Source: Oscillospiraceae bacterium
GTDB taxonomy: Bacteria; Bacillota; Clostridia; Oscillospirales; Acutalibacteraceae
NCBI GenBank assembly: GCA_015066005.1
Contig: SVPF01000020.1
Span: forward strand, 1 to 45,360
Direction: 5' to 3'
DNA: 45,360 bases
Of the stretch, positions 28,286 through 35,669 are shown one piece after another (position 1 is the first letter of the stretch; each line of letters begins with the position of its first letter). A model generated the notes under the pieces. It was not told the origin of the DNA and made no database searches. It saw only the letters and a program-made list of their open reading frames with translations. The translations under genes were made by a program, and so were the position numbers.

Positions 28286-28639
28286 TTATTCTTCAACCTC
28301 TTCGCCGCCGAAAACAATGTCGGCAACAACAACATTAACGCGGGTAACAGCGGTGTTGGTCATGGTTTGAATTTTGTCCTTAACATTTTCCTGAACCTTG
28401 GCAGTAACATCCTTAACCTTTGCTTCCTTTTTAACGGTTATATAAATGCCGATTTGAAGTGCGCCGTTAACGCTTTCAATTTTAATGCCTTGGAAGGGAC
28501 CCTTAGCTTTAACAGCATCCTTAAGGTCATAATTCTTTTTAGCTATGGCGGCTACACCCTCAACCTCAAGGGTAGCAATTTCAGCCATTTTTCTAAGTAC
28601 TTCTGTATTTATTGAAAGTTTTGTTGCATTATCTGCCAT
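28286..28639 (-). CDS. Asp23/Gls24 family envelope stress response protein
   Basis: 117 residues from the Met at 28639, which has GGAGG 8 nt upstream. A longer open frame to 28726 runs through the promoter and is rejected. The family pattern is clear: ISTEVLRKMAEIA-type start, LEVEGVAAIAKK, GALQIGIYITVKKEAKVKDV and VTRVNVVVADIVFG at the end. Members are abundant membrane-periphery proteins tied to cell-envelope homeostasis. It has its own promoter (28706-28733) although it sits directly downstream of the spoIIIA operon. Confidence 0.9.
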   Translation of the reverse strand: MADNATKLSINTEVLRKMAEIATLEVEGVAAIAKKNYDLKDAVKAKGPFQGIKIESVNGALQIGIYITVKKEAKVKDVTAKVQENVKDKIQTMTNTAVTRVNVVVADIVFGGEEVEE

Positions 28640-28705
28640 TTGTGTAACCTCCGTATAAAACTTCTTAATAGATAAGTCGGCAATAAATACCTTGCCCTTA
28701 TTCCT

Positions 28706-28733
28706 ATTATAACACAAATTTTTCATAACACAA
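28706..28733 (-). promoter_or_regulatory. Promoter of the Asp23/Gls24 gene
   Basis: On the minus strand, TTGTGT (28728-28733), 16 nt and TATAAT (28706-28711). It starts within the last codons of spoIIIAH, indicating vegetative expression independent of the sporulation operon. Confidence 0.7.
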
Positions 28734-28741
28734 CAGAATTT

Positions 28742-29269
28742 TTATTTTATTGGAATAATTTTAATTTTTGAAAGCGAAATATCGGTTTGGTTGGTCACAA
28801 TGTCCTGTATTTGCAGGGTGTTTGCGGTTGTTAGCCCTTCACTTTTTACAATAACATTTATTTCATCGTCACTTATAACCGCCAACGCCTTGGAAAAGCC
28901 CTTTGCTTTTAAAAGGTTTTCAATGTTAATTTCGTTATTGGTGTTTTTGGTTATTTTTTCAATTGCAGCTAAGGCCGATTTTTTATCACTATCGGTTAGC
29001 TTTGCGCTTTTTAAAAGCTCTTCAACCTCTTCCAAAGCGGCCTTTCGCACTTTTTCACGGTCGGCCTTAGCTGTTGCAAAATAATCGGCAGCAGTAGCCC
29101 CTGTTTGCACACTTTCACCCTCGGTTTTATTATCAACATAGGTCGATTCGCCCAAATATTTAGTGCTTGTGGGAAGATATTTTGTGTTAAGCCAAATTGC
29201 CGCCGCAAGCGCTAACACCATTACACCTACCACAATTTGACCCTTAGTAAAAACCTTGCCTTTTTTCAT
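28742..29269 (-). CDS. spoIIIAH: Stage III sporulation protein AH
   Basis: Mother-cell membrane protein whose extracytoplasmic YscJ/FliF-like ring domain binds forespore SpoIIQ, forming the channel between the two cells. 175 residues: a short basic N-terminus, one membrane segment (about 10-28), a linker of low complexity (about 40-65), then a ring domain with AEVEELL-type helices and the terminal strand VTNQTDISLSKIKIIPI. The membrane anchor and the last-gene position identify it. Confidence 0.85.
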   Translation of the reverse strand: MKKGKVFTKGQIVVGVMVLALAAAIWLNTKYLPTSTKYLGESTYVDNKTEGESVQTGATAADYFATAKADREKVRKAALEEVEELLKSAKLTDSDKKSALAAIEKITKNTNNEINIENLLKAKGFSKALAVISDDEINVIVKSEGLTTANTLQIQDIVTNQTDISLSKIKIIPIK

Positions 29270-29270
29270 T

Positions 29271-29804
29271 TTAATTTCCTCCTGCGATAAATACTCGTTT
29301 AGATGTAATATTCAAAGCCGATGTAACGGCGTTTTGAATTTTTTCGTTAAGAGCGGGGGTATCACCGCCCTCGCACACAATTGCAACACCCCTGATTTCA
29401 GGCATTTGCTTTGAAACCAAAATTGCCTGCTCGCTGCCGTCGGCATTTTTAACGGTTATGTAGCCCTGCTTCAGCTCGCTTTTTTCTGCTGTGTTGGTGT
29501 TATCATTTTTGCTTTCGCCCGATTCCTCAACCGTGTCTGCATAGTTGTAATTTATACTGCTTTCAAGTGTAATAACAACTGTAACCCTTCTGCTTCCCGA
29601 AATGCTTTTCACAAGACGTGTTATGTCTTTTTCAAGCCCCTCCTTATATTCTTCGGCCGAAAAATCTTCAACAGCCTTCGCAGTTTTTTCATCATTTGTG
29701 CCTATGGATGAAAGAAAAATCAGCGCAATGCCAATTATACCTATTGTTACCAAAACCCGTGGGTTTTTAAGCTTTTCTATATACTTTTTTAAAATGCTAT
29801 TCAT
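29271..29804 (-). CDS. spoIIIAG: Stage III sporulation protein AG
   Basis: 177 residues. One N-terminal membrane segment (about 16-34, VLVTIGIIGIALIFLSSIG), then an extracytoplasmic ring-building domain with SGSRRVTVVITLESSINYNYA and the C-terminal GVAIVCEGGDTPALNEKI and NITSKRVFIAGG motifs typical of AG. It forms the large ring of the feeding-tube complex. It overlaps spoIIIAF by 8 nt and is 1 nt from spoIIIAH. Confidence 0.9.
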   Translation of the reverse strand: MNSILKKYIEKLKNPRVLVTIGIIGIALIFLSSIGTNDEKTAKAVEDFSAEEYKEGLEKDITRLVKSISGSRRVTVVITLESSINYNYADTVEESGESKNDNTNTAEKSELKQGYITVKNADGSEQAILVSKQMPEIRGVAIVCEGGDTPALNEKIQNAVTSALNITSKRVFIAGGN

Positions 29805-30216
29805 TTATAATTTCAACCTCTAAATTTTGCGCTATGCCCTTAAGTGAATTTAAAATTTTGCTTTTTTCTTCTTTTGAAAATATTAAAACCTTACTAATTA
29901 CTATGCTGCCATTATTGTTTTTAGTAGTTAAAACCGAAATTTTTGAAAATTCAATTTCTGAAGCATTAAGGCAGGCTTTTATAACATAACGGGCAGAAGC
30001 CTCATCAATGGCCTGCGTGCCGGCGTTAATGTTTGAGGTATTAGGTTTGAAATCAAGGTTAAAATCAATTTTCAAAGCCGAGGAAATTATAATTAAGGTG
30101 AATGCAAGGCTTAAAACGTATTTAACCGAAGCCTTCATTTGACCGCTTGGGCAAATAATAAAAATAAAGCCAATAAAAATTGCCGAAACACAAAAAGCAA
30201 TAAAAAAGGATTTTAT
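29797..30216 (-). CDS. spoIIIAF: Stage III sporulation protein AF, probable non-AUG start
   Basis: The first conventional start (ATG at 30138) lies inside what should be the first half of the protein. The open frame continues upstream as a hydrophobic segment (SFFIAFCVSAIFIGFIFIIC) followed by PSGQ before that Met, which matches the two-helix membrane N-terminus of AF proteins. No ATG, GTG or TTG exists in this frame between the spoIIIAE stop (30219) and 30138. An ATA at 30216 has AAGGGGG 7 nt upstream and gives 139 residues. The second membrane helix is about 33-52; the remainder is the soluble domain. Start by inference. Confidence 0.7.
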   Translation of the reverse strand: MKSFFIAFCVSAIFIGFIFIICPSGQMKASVKYVLSLAFTLIIISSALKIDFNLDFKPNTSNINAGTQAIDEASARYVIKACLNASEIEFSKISVLTTKNNNGSIVISKVLIFSKEEKSKILNSLKGIAQNLEVEIINE

Positions 30217-30218
30217 AC

Positions 30219-31334
30219 TTATACCCCCTTGCCACCCATAATTACAACTGTAAGCGATATTATAAACATTGCGGCTGTCAGCAGTACTACACCTACTAAA
30301 ACCGAAAGCACGGCATCTACACTTTTTAGAAGTGCGGATATTTTAGGTGTGCTTAGGGAGTCACCTAAAAATGACAGCCCCCAAAGTGCCAGCCGCCACA
30401 TTAAAAGCTCAATTATTATGGGTAAGAAGGTTAAAGCGCAAATCAAAACACCCCAAATACCCACGCTTGACCGTAAAAGCGAAAGGGAAGCGGTAACGGT
30501 TGCAAGCGCTTCAGACAAAACACCGCCCGCCACCGGAACGCTTGAGCCAACAATAAATTTTGCGGTACGAAGGGTAAGGCTGTCAGCCGCGCCGTTAATG
30601 GCCGTCTGAATACTTAAAATGCCCACAAAAACGGTAGAGATAAAGCCCATTATCCAAAGTGAAAGCTTTTTAACACTGTTTGCTAAATTTGTGTTTTGAA
30701 GCAAGGGGGAAACCGATGCCGCTATACTTAAAGAAAGGTGACCGCAGGTAAGGGGTAAAACGGCAAAGTTCGCAATAAATGTAACAAGGTTTGCCGCAAG
30801 CAGTAAAACGCCGCTCATTGAAGCGGAGGTAAGGGCTTTACCGCTTGCCGCAACTATGCCTGCAAACACGGGTATAAAGGCGGTCATAAAGGCGGCGCAG
30901 CCCCGAAGCGCCTCTGCCGCGGCGGTGACTACCGAATAAATTGGTGAAAGCAACGCGGCCGAGACCGCCAAAACGGTGGCAAAGGTAACTGTTTCGGATA
31001 CCCCGTCCTTAAAAGCGGTTGAAATAACCGTGCTTAAAATAATAAGCGCCAAAATAATACCAAAGGCTTTTAAGGGGGTTTTAGCTCCGCTTTTAATAAA
31101 GCTCCAAATATGTAAAAATGCGTTTTCACTGTTTATGGAATTTACCCAATTACTGTCACCTATATCAATTGAAAAATCACTTAAAAAATCTTTGGCATCT
31201 TCGGGTATTTTATTTTCTAATTCATCCATACCGGAAGCGAAAAACTGTTCTTTATAAATATCGGTTTCCTCGGCTGAAACGGCAGTAATAAGGCAAAGCA
31301 TTATTAAAAATATTAAAGCGGCTTTTTTAATCAT
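30219..31334 (-). CDS. spoIIIAE: Stage III sporulation protein AE
   Basis: 371 residues: a signal-like first hydrophobic segment (4-22), an extracytoplasmic domain (about 25-90, ending near FIKSGAKTPLKAF), then about seven to eight membrane helices carrying PVFAGIVAASGKAL, a family-typical segment, and FIVGSSVPVAGGVLSEALAT. It is the polytopic core of the mother-cell SpoIIIA secretion-like complex. Overlaps spoIIIAD by 4 nt. Confidence 0.93.
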   Translation of the reverse strand: MIKKAALIFLIMLCLITAVSAEETDIYKEQFFASGMDELENKIPEDAKDFLSDFSIDIGDSNWVNSINSENAFLHIWSFIKSGAKTPLKAFGIILALIILSTVISTAFKDGVSETVTFATVLAVSAALLSPIYSVVTAAAEALRGCAAFMTAFIPVFAGIVAASGKALTSASMSGVLLLAANLVTFIANFAVLPLTCGHLSLSIAASVSPLLQNTNLANSVKKLSLWIMGFISTVFVGILSIQTAINGAADSLTLRTAKFIVGSSVPVAGGVLSEALATVTASLSLLRSSVGIWGVLICALTFLPIIIELLMWRLALWGLSFLGDSLSTPKISALLKSVDAVLSVLVGVVLLTAAMFIISLTVVIMGGKGV

Positions 31335-31717
31335 TTTATAAATCCTAACGCTAAATCTACAATGTTAATAACAAGCGGTAATGACAGCAAAAAAATACTG
31401 CATTTTCCTACCGTTTCCGAAAGGGAGGCAAGGGTGGTTTGTCCCGCATCCCTGCAAATGTCGGCCGCAAAGCTTGTCACATAGCCAATACCCAAAGCCT
31501 TAAGGGCAACTTTAAAATATGAAAGCTCAATGCCGTAGCTCTCAAGCCTTTGCGAAATGGTGTTTATAGGTGAAATTAAGGTATTAAAAACAAGGTAAAG
31601 GGCTAAAACTGCGGTAATTACGGCAAGTAAAACGGAAAATTCGGGCCTATGCTGGCGAAAAATTACCGCAAAAATTGCCGCAATAATGCAAATAATTAAA
31701 ATTTTGAATATATCCAT
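31331..31717 (-). CDS. spoIIIAD: Stage III sporulation protein AD
   Basis: 128 residues from the Met at 31717 (MDIFKILIICIIAAIF). Upstream in-frame codons lie inside spoIIIAC and are rejected. Four hydrophobic segments and the family block ALGIGYVTSFAADICRDAGQ are present. It is a small membrane partner of AC and AE in the sporulation channel. The AUG immediately follows the spoIIIAC stop (1 nt gap). Confidence 0.92.
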   Translation of the reverse strand: MDIFKILIICIIAAIFAVIFRQHRPEFSVLLAVITAVLALYLVFNTLISPINTISQRLESYGIELSYFKVALKALGIGYVTSFAADICRDAGQTTLASLSETVGKCSIFLLSLPLVINIVDLALGFIK

Positions 31718-31718
31718 T

Positions 31719-31922
31719 TTAAAGGCCGAATAAATCCTTAACGGTGGTAAAAAGCTCGGCCACGGCATTAACAACCATTAAAAGCACCACAACAAGTCCC
31801 GCAAGGGTGGTAAGCATTGCCTGCTCCTCGCGGCCTGAGCGTATCAGCACCTGATTTAAAACCGTTACAATTATGCCGATAGCGGCAATTTTAAAAATAA
31901 AATCAACATCCATGTAATTCAC
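31719..31922 (-). CDS. spoIIIAC: Stage III sporulation protein AC
   Basis: 67 residues with two membrane helices (about 6-26 and 36-55). It carries the family-typical VDFIFKIAAIGIIVTVLNQV start and GREEQAML centre. Directly adjacent to spoIIIAB (31923). Confidence 0.92.
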   Translation of the reverse strand: MNYMDVDFIFKIAAIGIIVTVLNQVLIRSGREEQAMLTTLAGLVVVLLMVVNAVAELFTTVKDLFGL

Positions 31923-32351
31923 CTACAAAAAGAAAATGCAAATAAAAACACCGCTTAAAAAGCCAAGGCTTTTGTAAAGCTTTTGCTGTTCGTTATATTC
32001 ACCTGCCGCAGTTGTAATTAAGCCTTCAAAAAGCGATATATAGGCTTTGCAGCGGTCACATTCCTGCTGCGTGTCACCCTTTCCGAAATCGCTTAAAAAT
32101 TCACACCACAGTGCTTTATCACTCTTTTTTAAATCAGAAAGCGTTTCAGGTGGGGAAGAAAAGCAGGCATTTATAAGCCGTTGCTTGTCACCGCCGTGAA
32201 GCCGAAGCCTTTCCTTAAGCTTTGAAAGTCCGTTTTTAATTGTTTTTAGGCCTTCAAGCCTGTTTTTAAGCGAAACAGCCTTTAAAAAGCCCGCCGCGGT
32301 GCAGGTGCACAAAATAACAATTAACCCAACAGCCTTAAACAGCATTCTCAC
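31923..32351 (-). CDS. spoIIIAB: Stage III sporulation protein AB
   Basis: 142 residues from a GTG at 32351 with AAGGAG 7 nt upstream; an ATG at 32345 is the alternative. A first membrane segment (LIVILCTCTAAGFL, about 9-25) is followed by a long helical cytoplasmic-type domain and a C-terminal membrane segment (SLGFLSGVFICIFF). This topology matches AB, which resembles the type II secretion F protein. It overlaps the end of spoIIIAA by 17 nt. Confidence 0.88.
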   Translation of the reverse strand: MRMLFKAVGLIVILCTCTAAGFLKAVSLKNRLEGLKTIKNGLSKLKERLRLHGGDKQRLINACFSSPPETLSDLKKSDKALWCEFLSDFGKGDTQQECDRCKAYISLFEGLITTAAGEYNEQQKLYKSLGFLSGVFICIFFL

Positions 32352-33258
32352 GGTAAAGCTCCTTCGGGGTAATAATTTGAATTTTGCCGCCAATTATTTT
32401 TGGCAAAACAACCACCTGGTCAATGGCGCCGCTTTCTAAAAGAAGGCGTGTTATTTGGCGATTTTTAAGGTCAAAAAGGCTTTCAATATGCGCGGTGGTT
32501 ATAATTTTTACACCCGACGAAAAGCAAAGGCTTACGGTGTTAAGCTCGTTTATGTTTCCAATTTCATCAAAGGCAATATAATCGGGAAACATTGTGCGAA
32601 GGGCAATTTCGGCGCCGATTGCTTTGTTATCGGTTTGCAGAACATCGGTTGCAAGGCCCAAATCAAGCTGACCCCCGCCCGAAATTTCACCGCGTGAATC
32701 TATAACAGCAATACGGCTTATCCGCCCGTGTTGCCCGTTTGAAAGCTGACGAATAAAATCGCGCAGCAGGGTGGTTTTGCCGCTTGCGGGCGGGCCTGCA
32801 ATTAAAAGCCCTCCACCGCCGTAACGGTTTAAAATTTCATTGGCACAGCCTTTAACTTCACGGCTTATGCGAAGGTTAATTGAGCTTATGTCCTGCATGG
32901 CGCCATTACCCGAAAGCCTGCCGCACACACCCGCCCTGCAGCCGTTTTTCATAATTATAAAGCCCTCTTTAAGCTCGTTTTCGTGGGCGAAAACCGAATC
33001 GTCACACAAAAGGTAAAAGCATTCGTTAATGTCGTTTTCGGTTATGTAAATAAGCCCGTTGCAAAGCGAAAAACAGGTTTGTCCGTCACTTTTTAAAAAA
33101 ACCGTTTCACCTTGAACGGTTAAAGAAAGCGGCAGATTTTTGCGAAGCCTTATTTCTGCTATATTTTGCTGAACGGTGGGGGAAAGATTAAAAAGTGCCC
33201 CCTTAATTTTGGGCGGCAGGGCATATAAAACATTTGATAATGCATCGTTGGTTATCAA
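32335..33258 (-). CDS. spoIIIAA: Stage III sporulation protein AA, secretion-type ATPase
   Basis: ATPase that energises the SpoIIIA complex at the mother-cell membrane. 307 residues from the TTG at 33258, which has GAGGTG 6 nt upstream; the frame can be extended to a TTG at 33297 without a ribosome site. Walker A is LLIAGPPASGKTTLLRDF (about 145-162), with a Walker B-like region at DYIAFDEIG and a downstream His box TTAHIESL. The N-terminal domain includes RLRKNLPLSLTV. First gene of spoIIIAA-AB-AC-AD-AE-AF-AG-AH. A sigma-E promoter is expected upstream, but I could not place one with confidence. Confidence 0.93.
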   Translation of the reverse strand: MITNDALSNVLYALPPKIKGALFNLSPTVQQNIAEIRLRKNLPLSLTVQGETVFLKSDGQTCFSLCNGLIYITENDINECFYLLCDDSVFAHENELKEGFIIMKNGCRAGVCGRLSGNGAMQDISSINLRISREVKGCANEILNRYGGGGLLIAGPPASGKTTLLRDFIRQLSNGQHGRISRIAVIDSRGEISGGGQLDLGLATDVLQTDNKAIGAEIALRTMFPDYIAFDEIGNINELNTVSLCFSSGVKIITTAHIESLFDLKNRQITRLLLESGAIDQVVVLPKIIGGKIQIITPKELYRENAV

Positions 33259-33302
33259 AATTATCACCTCAATAGATGATATGACTGACTTGTCCAAAAT
33301 AG

Positions 33303-33336
33303 AACAACGGGTTGGAAAATTCCAACCCGTTGTTTT
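33303..33336. other. Strong hairpin 45 nt upstream of spoIIIAA
   Basis: A perfect inverted repeat CAACGGGTTGGAA/TTCCAACCCGTTG extended by A-T pairs (about 15 bp), with TTTT on its plus-strand side. No plus-strand gene feeds it, so it may shield or attenuate the spoIIIA operon, or be left over from an older gene order. Confidence 0.6.
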
Positions 33337-33339
33337 AAA

Positions 33340-33700
33340 GAATAAAGAATAAATAATAAAGAATAAATTTGGTGTGCCTTCGGCACCGATGTAAATTAAT
33401 GCGTAATGCGGAATTATTTTAACAATTTATAATGATAACTCGTAGGGGCGATTGTTGATCGCCCGTTTGTGATTTGCTGTATTTTACGGACAATTCGTGA
33501 ATTGTCCCTACATAGTACAAATAAAATTAGGTTTCGTAGGGACAGGCGTCTCGACTGTCCGATAAAATTATACTATATTCACTAATATAACCCGTAGGGG
33601 CGAACTGTGTTCGCCCGTAAAAAATGTGGATGCAAGCGGGCGAACACAGTTCGCCCCTACGATGTGCTACCAATGCAATTGAGCTATAAACCCCAATTTA
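33340..33700. repeat. Cluster of REP-like palindromes (gene-free region)
   Basis: This gene-free stretch holds a fragment of the interspersed family (GGTGTGCCTTCGGCACCGAT near 33371), then a run of hairpins in the pattern GTAGGGGCGA..TCGCCCG (33443-33466), ACGGACAATT..AATTGTCCCTAC (33486-33511), CGTAGGGACAG..CTGTCCG (33535-33561) and the inverted pair 33593-33661. It ends in CTATAAACCCCAATTTA (33684-33700), the terminus seen in the other interspersed elements. No gene is seen in it. Confidence 0.75.
33593..33661. repeat. Perfect inverted pair of a 25-nt REP-like sequence
   Basis: Left arm 33593-33617 (CGTAGGGGCGAACTGTG followed by TTCGCCCG) and right arm 33637-33661 are exact reverse complements over 25 nt with a 19-nt loop. 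Each arm is itself a small hairpin (GGGCGAA/TTCGCCC), giving a BIME-like nested palindrome. Confidence 0.85.
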
Positions 33701-33796
33701 TAACGCAATTGAATTTGCTATACTGTACAAAACTAATTTGAAATTTGTAGTGGTAGGTGTTATGGAATGTTTGAAATGTTTTAAATAAATGTGAAC

Positions 33797-33824
33797 TTGA
33801 AAATTCTATAAAAAAAGGTATAAT
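33797..33824 (+). promoter_or_regulatory. Promoter of the XRE-like gene
   Basis: TTGAAA (33797-33802), 16 nt and TATAAT (33819-33824), about 37 nt before the ATG. Confidence 0.7.
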
Positions 33825-33861
33825 TAAATCAATAAAAGATTTTTTAAAAAGGGGTATATGT

Positions 33862-34380
33862 ATGGGAAGAGTATCAGTTAAGGAAGATAAAAGCATTTAT
33901 CAAATAACCCGAGAAGAAATGCGCGACGAAAACGGCAAACCTTGGAGCCGCGAAAAAGCTGCTGATCAAATTGCGGAAATAGAAAATGGTCGATATAATT
34001 ATTTAGATAAGTACAGGCTTCTTAAAATAGAAGAAGAAACTGTGAAAATAACACCGGAAGACATAGTGGCATTATCTAAAACATATAATAAACCGGAATT
34101 AAGGAATTATTATTGTTGTCATCAATGTGATATAGGTCAAATTGATGCGCCTGAGGTTATTTATAAAGATAACGTACACGAAATTCTAGTGAATATGTCG
34201 GTTTCATTAGAGTCGGTCAACTCTAAAAAGATGCGTTTAATGGAAATTCTAGCCGACGGCAAAGTGGATAAAACTGAAATGGCCGATTTAAATAAAATTC
34301 TTGAGGAACTCGAAAAAATTTCGATGACAGTTGAAGCAATCCAATTGTGGTGCGAAAAAATGAAACTTCTCGGCAGTTAA
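33862..34380 (+). CDS. XRE-like helix-turn-helix protein with Cys-containing middle
   Basis: 172 residues. The N-terminal ~75 residues look like a divergent XRE/Cro-type DNA-binding domain (ITREEMRDENGKPWSREKAA with ITPEDIVALSKTYNKPEL). A short Cys/His cluster follows (YYCCHQCDIGQ), then a helical C-terminal half (EILVNMSVSLESVNS to MTVEAIQLWCEKMKLL). This architecture recurs in clostridial accessory regions as small regulators, often of conjugative elements. The N-terminal helix-turn-helix appears stretched by an Asn/Tyr-rich insertion (GRYNYLDKYR). First gene of an AT-rich island, with AAGGGG before the start and its own terminator. Confidence 0.6.
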   Translation: MGRVSVKEDKSIYQITREEMRDENGKPWSREKAADQIAEIENGRYNYLDKYRLLKIEEETVKITPEDIVALSKTYNKPELRNYYCCHQCDIGQIDAPEVIYKDNVHEILVNMSVSLESVNSKKMRLMEILADGKVDKTEMADLNKILEELEKISMTVEAIQLWCEKMKLLGS

Positions 34381-34389
34381 CACATGTAT

Positions 34390-34432
34390 TTAAAGCGTTT
34401 AGGACTATTAAAATCCTAAACGCTTTTTTATT
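34390..34432 (+). terminator. Terminator of the XRE-like gene
   Basis: A stem AAAGCGTTTAGGA/TCCTAAACGCTTT followed by a T run. Confidence 0.85.
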
Positions 34433-34560
34433 TTGCTATTTTAGCATAAATAGTTAAGTTTATAGTGCTGATGTAATGATTTTTCTTTATACGGTAATGT
34501 TGTATGATAATTATGCAATCAGGAATTGCACAGAATACATTAAAAAGGAATGGATAAAAA

Positions 34561-34677
34561 TTGACTGTTAAAGAACGAATTTTAGTATTGCGCTTATTAG
34601 AAAAGCAAAAGAAAAATCCTGAAGTTGCTAAACAACTTGGAATCAATATTAAAATAACAAATCATACAAAAAAATAA
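34561..34677 (+). CDS. Small protein, 38 aa, TVKER type
   Basis: A TTG-initiated frame giving MTVKERILVLRLLEKQKKNP, then EVAKQLGINIKITNHTKK. GGAATGG lies about 9 nt upstream. The regular helical pattern with VAKQLGI looks like part of a helix-turn-helix and resembles tiny conserved clostridial proteins I have seen without function (recollection, not verified). The island's next gene starts 23 nt later, consistent with co-transcription. Confidence 0.5.
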   Translation: MTVKERILVLRLLEKQKKNPEVAKQLGINIKITNHTKK

Positions 34678-34700
34678 TTAAAGAATAGGAAGTTTTTAAA

Positions 34701-34985
34701 ATGAAAATATTTAATGAAAATGGAGATTTTATTGGAGAATTTACCGAAGCGGCTGGAACCGTTATTGAAAATACTAAAGATACTGTATGTTCGTGGTTTG
34801 AAACCGGCATTTTTTTAGGAATAATAGGTATATTTATATCTCCATTCTGGGCGATATTAGCCATCATAGCATTACTTATTATTAAACTAATTACCGTATT
34901 GTTAAAGTTAATATTAAATTGTGCTTGGTGGATATTTAAAATACCGTTTTGCTTAATATTTTTACATAGATTACCCCAGTTTTAA
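34701..34985 (+). CDS. Small two-helix membrane protein, 94 aa
   Basis: An N-terminal soluble part (about 1-35, MKIFNENGDFIGEFTEAAGT) is followed by two long hydrophobic stretches (about 37-67 and 70-88) rich in Ile, Leu and Trp. No family recognised. AGGAAG precedes the ATG by 8 nt. The strong hydrophobicity and low GC are unlike the core genes of the window. Confidence 0.55.
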   Translation: MKIFNENGDFIGEFTEAAGTVIENTKDTVCSWFETGIFLGIIGIFISPFWAILAIIALLIIKLITVLLKLILNCAWWIFKIPFCLIFLHRLPQF

Positions 34986-35026
34986 AATAAGCCAAAAACA
35001 ATAGAAAATAGGAGTGAATTAATACA

Positions 35027-35242
35027 ATGGAAATGTTTGAAAGGTTTAACACATTAATAGGTGTAGTAATTGGTTGTAACAGTTATGGGTGTTATGTTCG
35101 TGACCAAGAAACTGATAAGGTGGTATTCTACTATGGATGTGGACAAATAGGTGACATGGTTCAATTATCGATAAAAAAGGTCAACTATGAAAAAGAACAA
35201 GTTACTTGTTTGCTTGATTCAGTTATATCATATGCTGCCTAA
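35027..35242 (+). CDS. Small protein with an OB-fold-like pattern, 71 aa
   Basis: 71 residues; LIGVVIGCNSYGCYVRDQET and VQLSIKKVNYEKEQVTCLL have the alternating beta-strand pattern of S1/OB-fold RNA-binding proteins. The function is unproven. GGAG lies 12 nt before the ATG, slightly far. It belongs to the AT-rich island. Confidence 0.5.
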   Translation: MEMFERFNTLIGVVIGCNSYGCYVRDQETDKVVFYYGCGQIGDMVQLSIKKVNYEKEQVTCLLDSVISYAA

Positions 35243-35372
35243 TTTGCAAAATTAGGTAAAAAATACCAGTTTATTTTGCTAACATAATGATTTTTTATAA
35301 TCAACAAAATTATTACAATATAAATGTAGACAAAAGATGTTTACGAAATCAAAATTTAAAGGAGTAATTAAA

Positions 35373-35636
35373 ATGACTAAACAAGACAAAGCGTTAACAA
35401 CGAACATTACTACACAGGAATTCACAAAACAAAATAGTAAATCGAAAAAGCATTATGGCTTGATTGCTGGTATTTTTGGTGTGATGGCTATTTTCTGTAT
35501 ATTAAGCCCTATTGATTTTTTGCCGGATATGTTTTTGGGTTTAGGCCAATTAGATGAAATTATGATGACTTGCGCGTCAATCGTAACAACATGTATGGCA
35601 ATTAAACAAAAATTTACAGCCGAAAATAATGATTAA
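35373..35636 (+). CDS. DUF1232 (YkvA-like) small membrane protein
   Basis: 87 residues from the ATG at 35373, with AAAGGAG 8 nt upstream; upstream in-frame codons have no ribosome site. One hydrophobic segment (about 31-50) runs into ILSPIDFLPDMFLGLGQLDE, the DUF1232 core pattern SPIDxxPD..GxxD. The family is of unknown function and often found beside toxin-antitoxin or stress genes. Confidence 0.7.
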   Translation: MTKQDKALTTNITTQEFTKQNSKSKKHYGLIAGIFGVMAIFCILSPIDFLPDMFLGLGQLDEIMMTCASIVTTCMAIKQKFTAENND

Positions 35637-35669
35637 TCATTGTTTGTACATGACTGTGGGTAATAAAAA

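Noticed and set aside
28640-28726. 29-residue N-terminal extension of the Asp23 protein
   Set aside because: It runs through the promoter -10 region and the ribosome site; the Met at 28639 has the proper GGAGG spacing.
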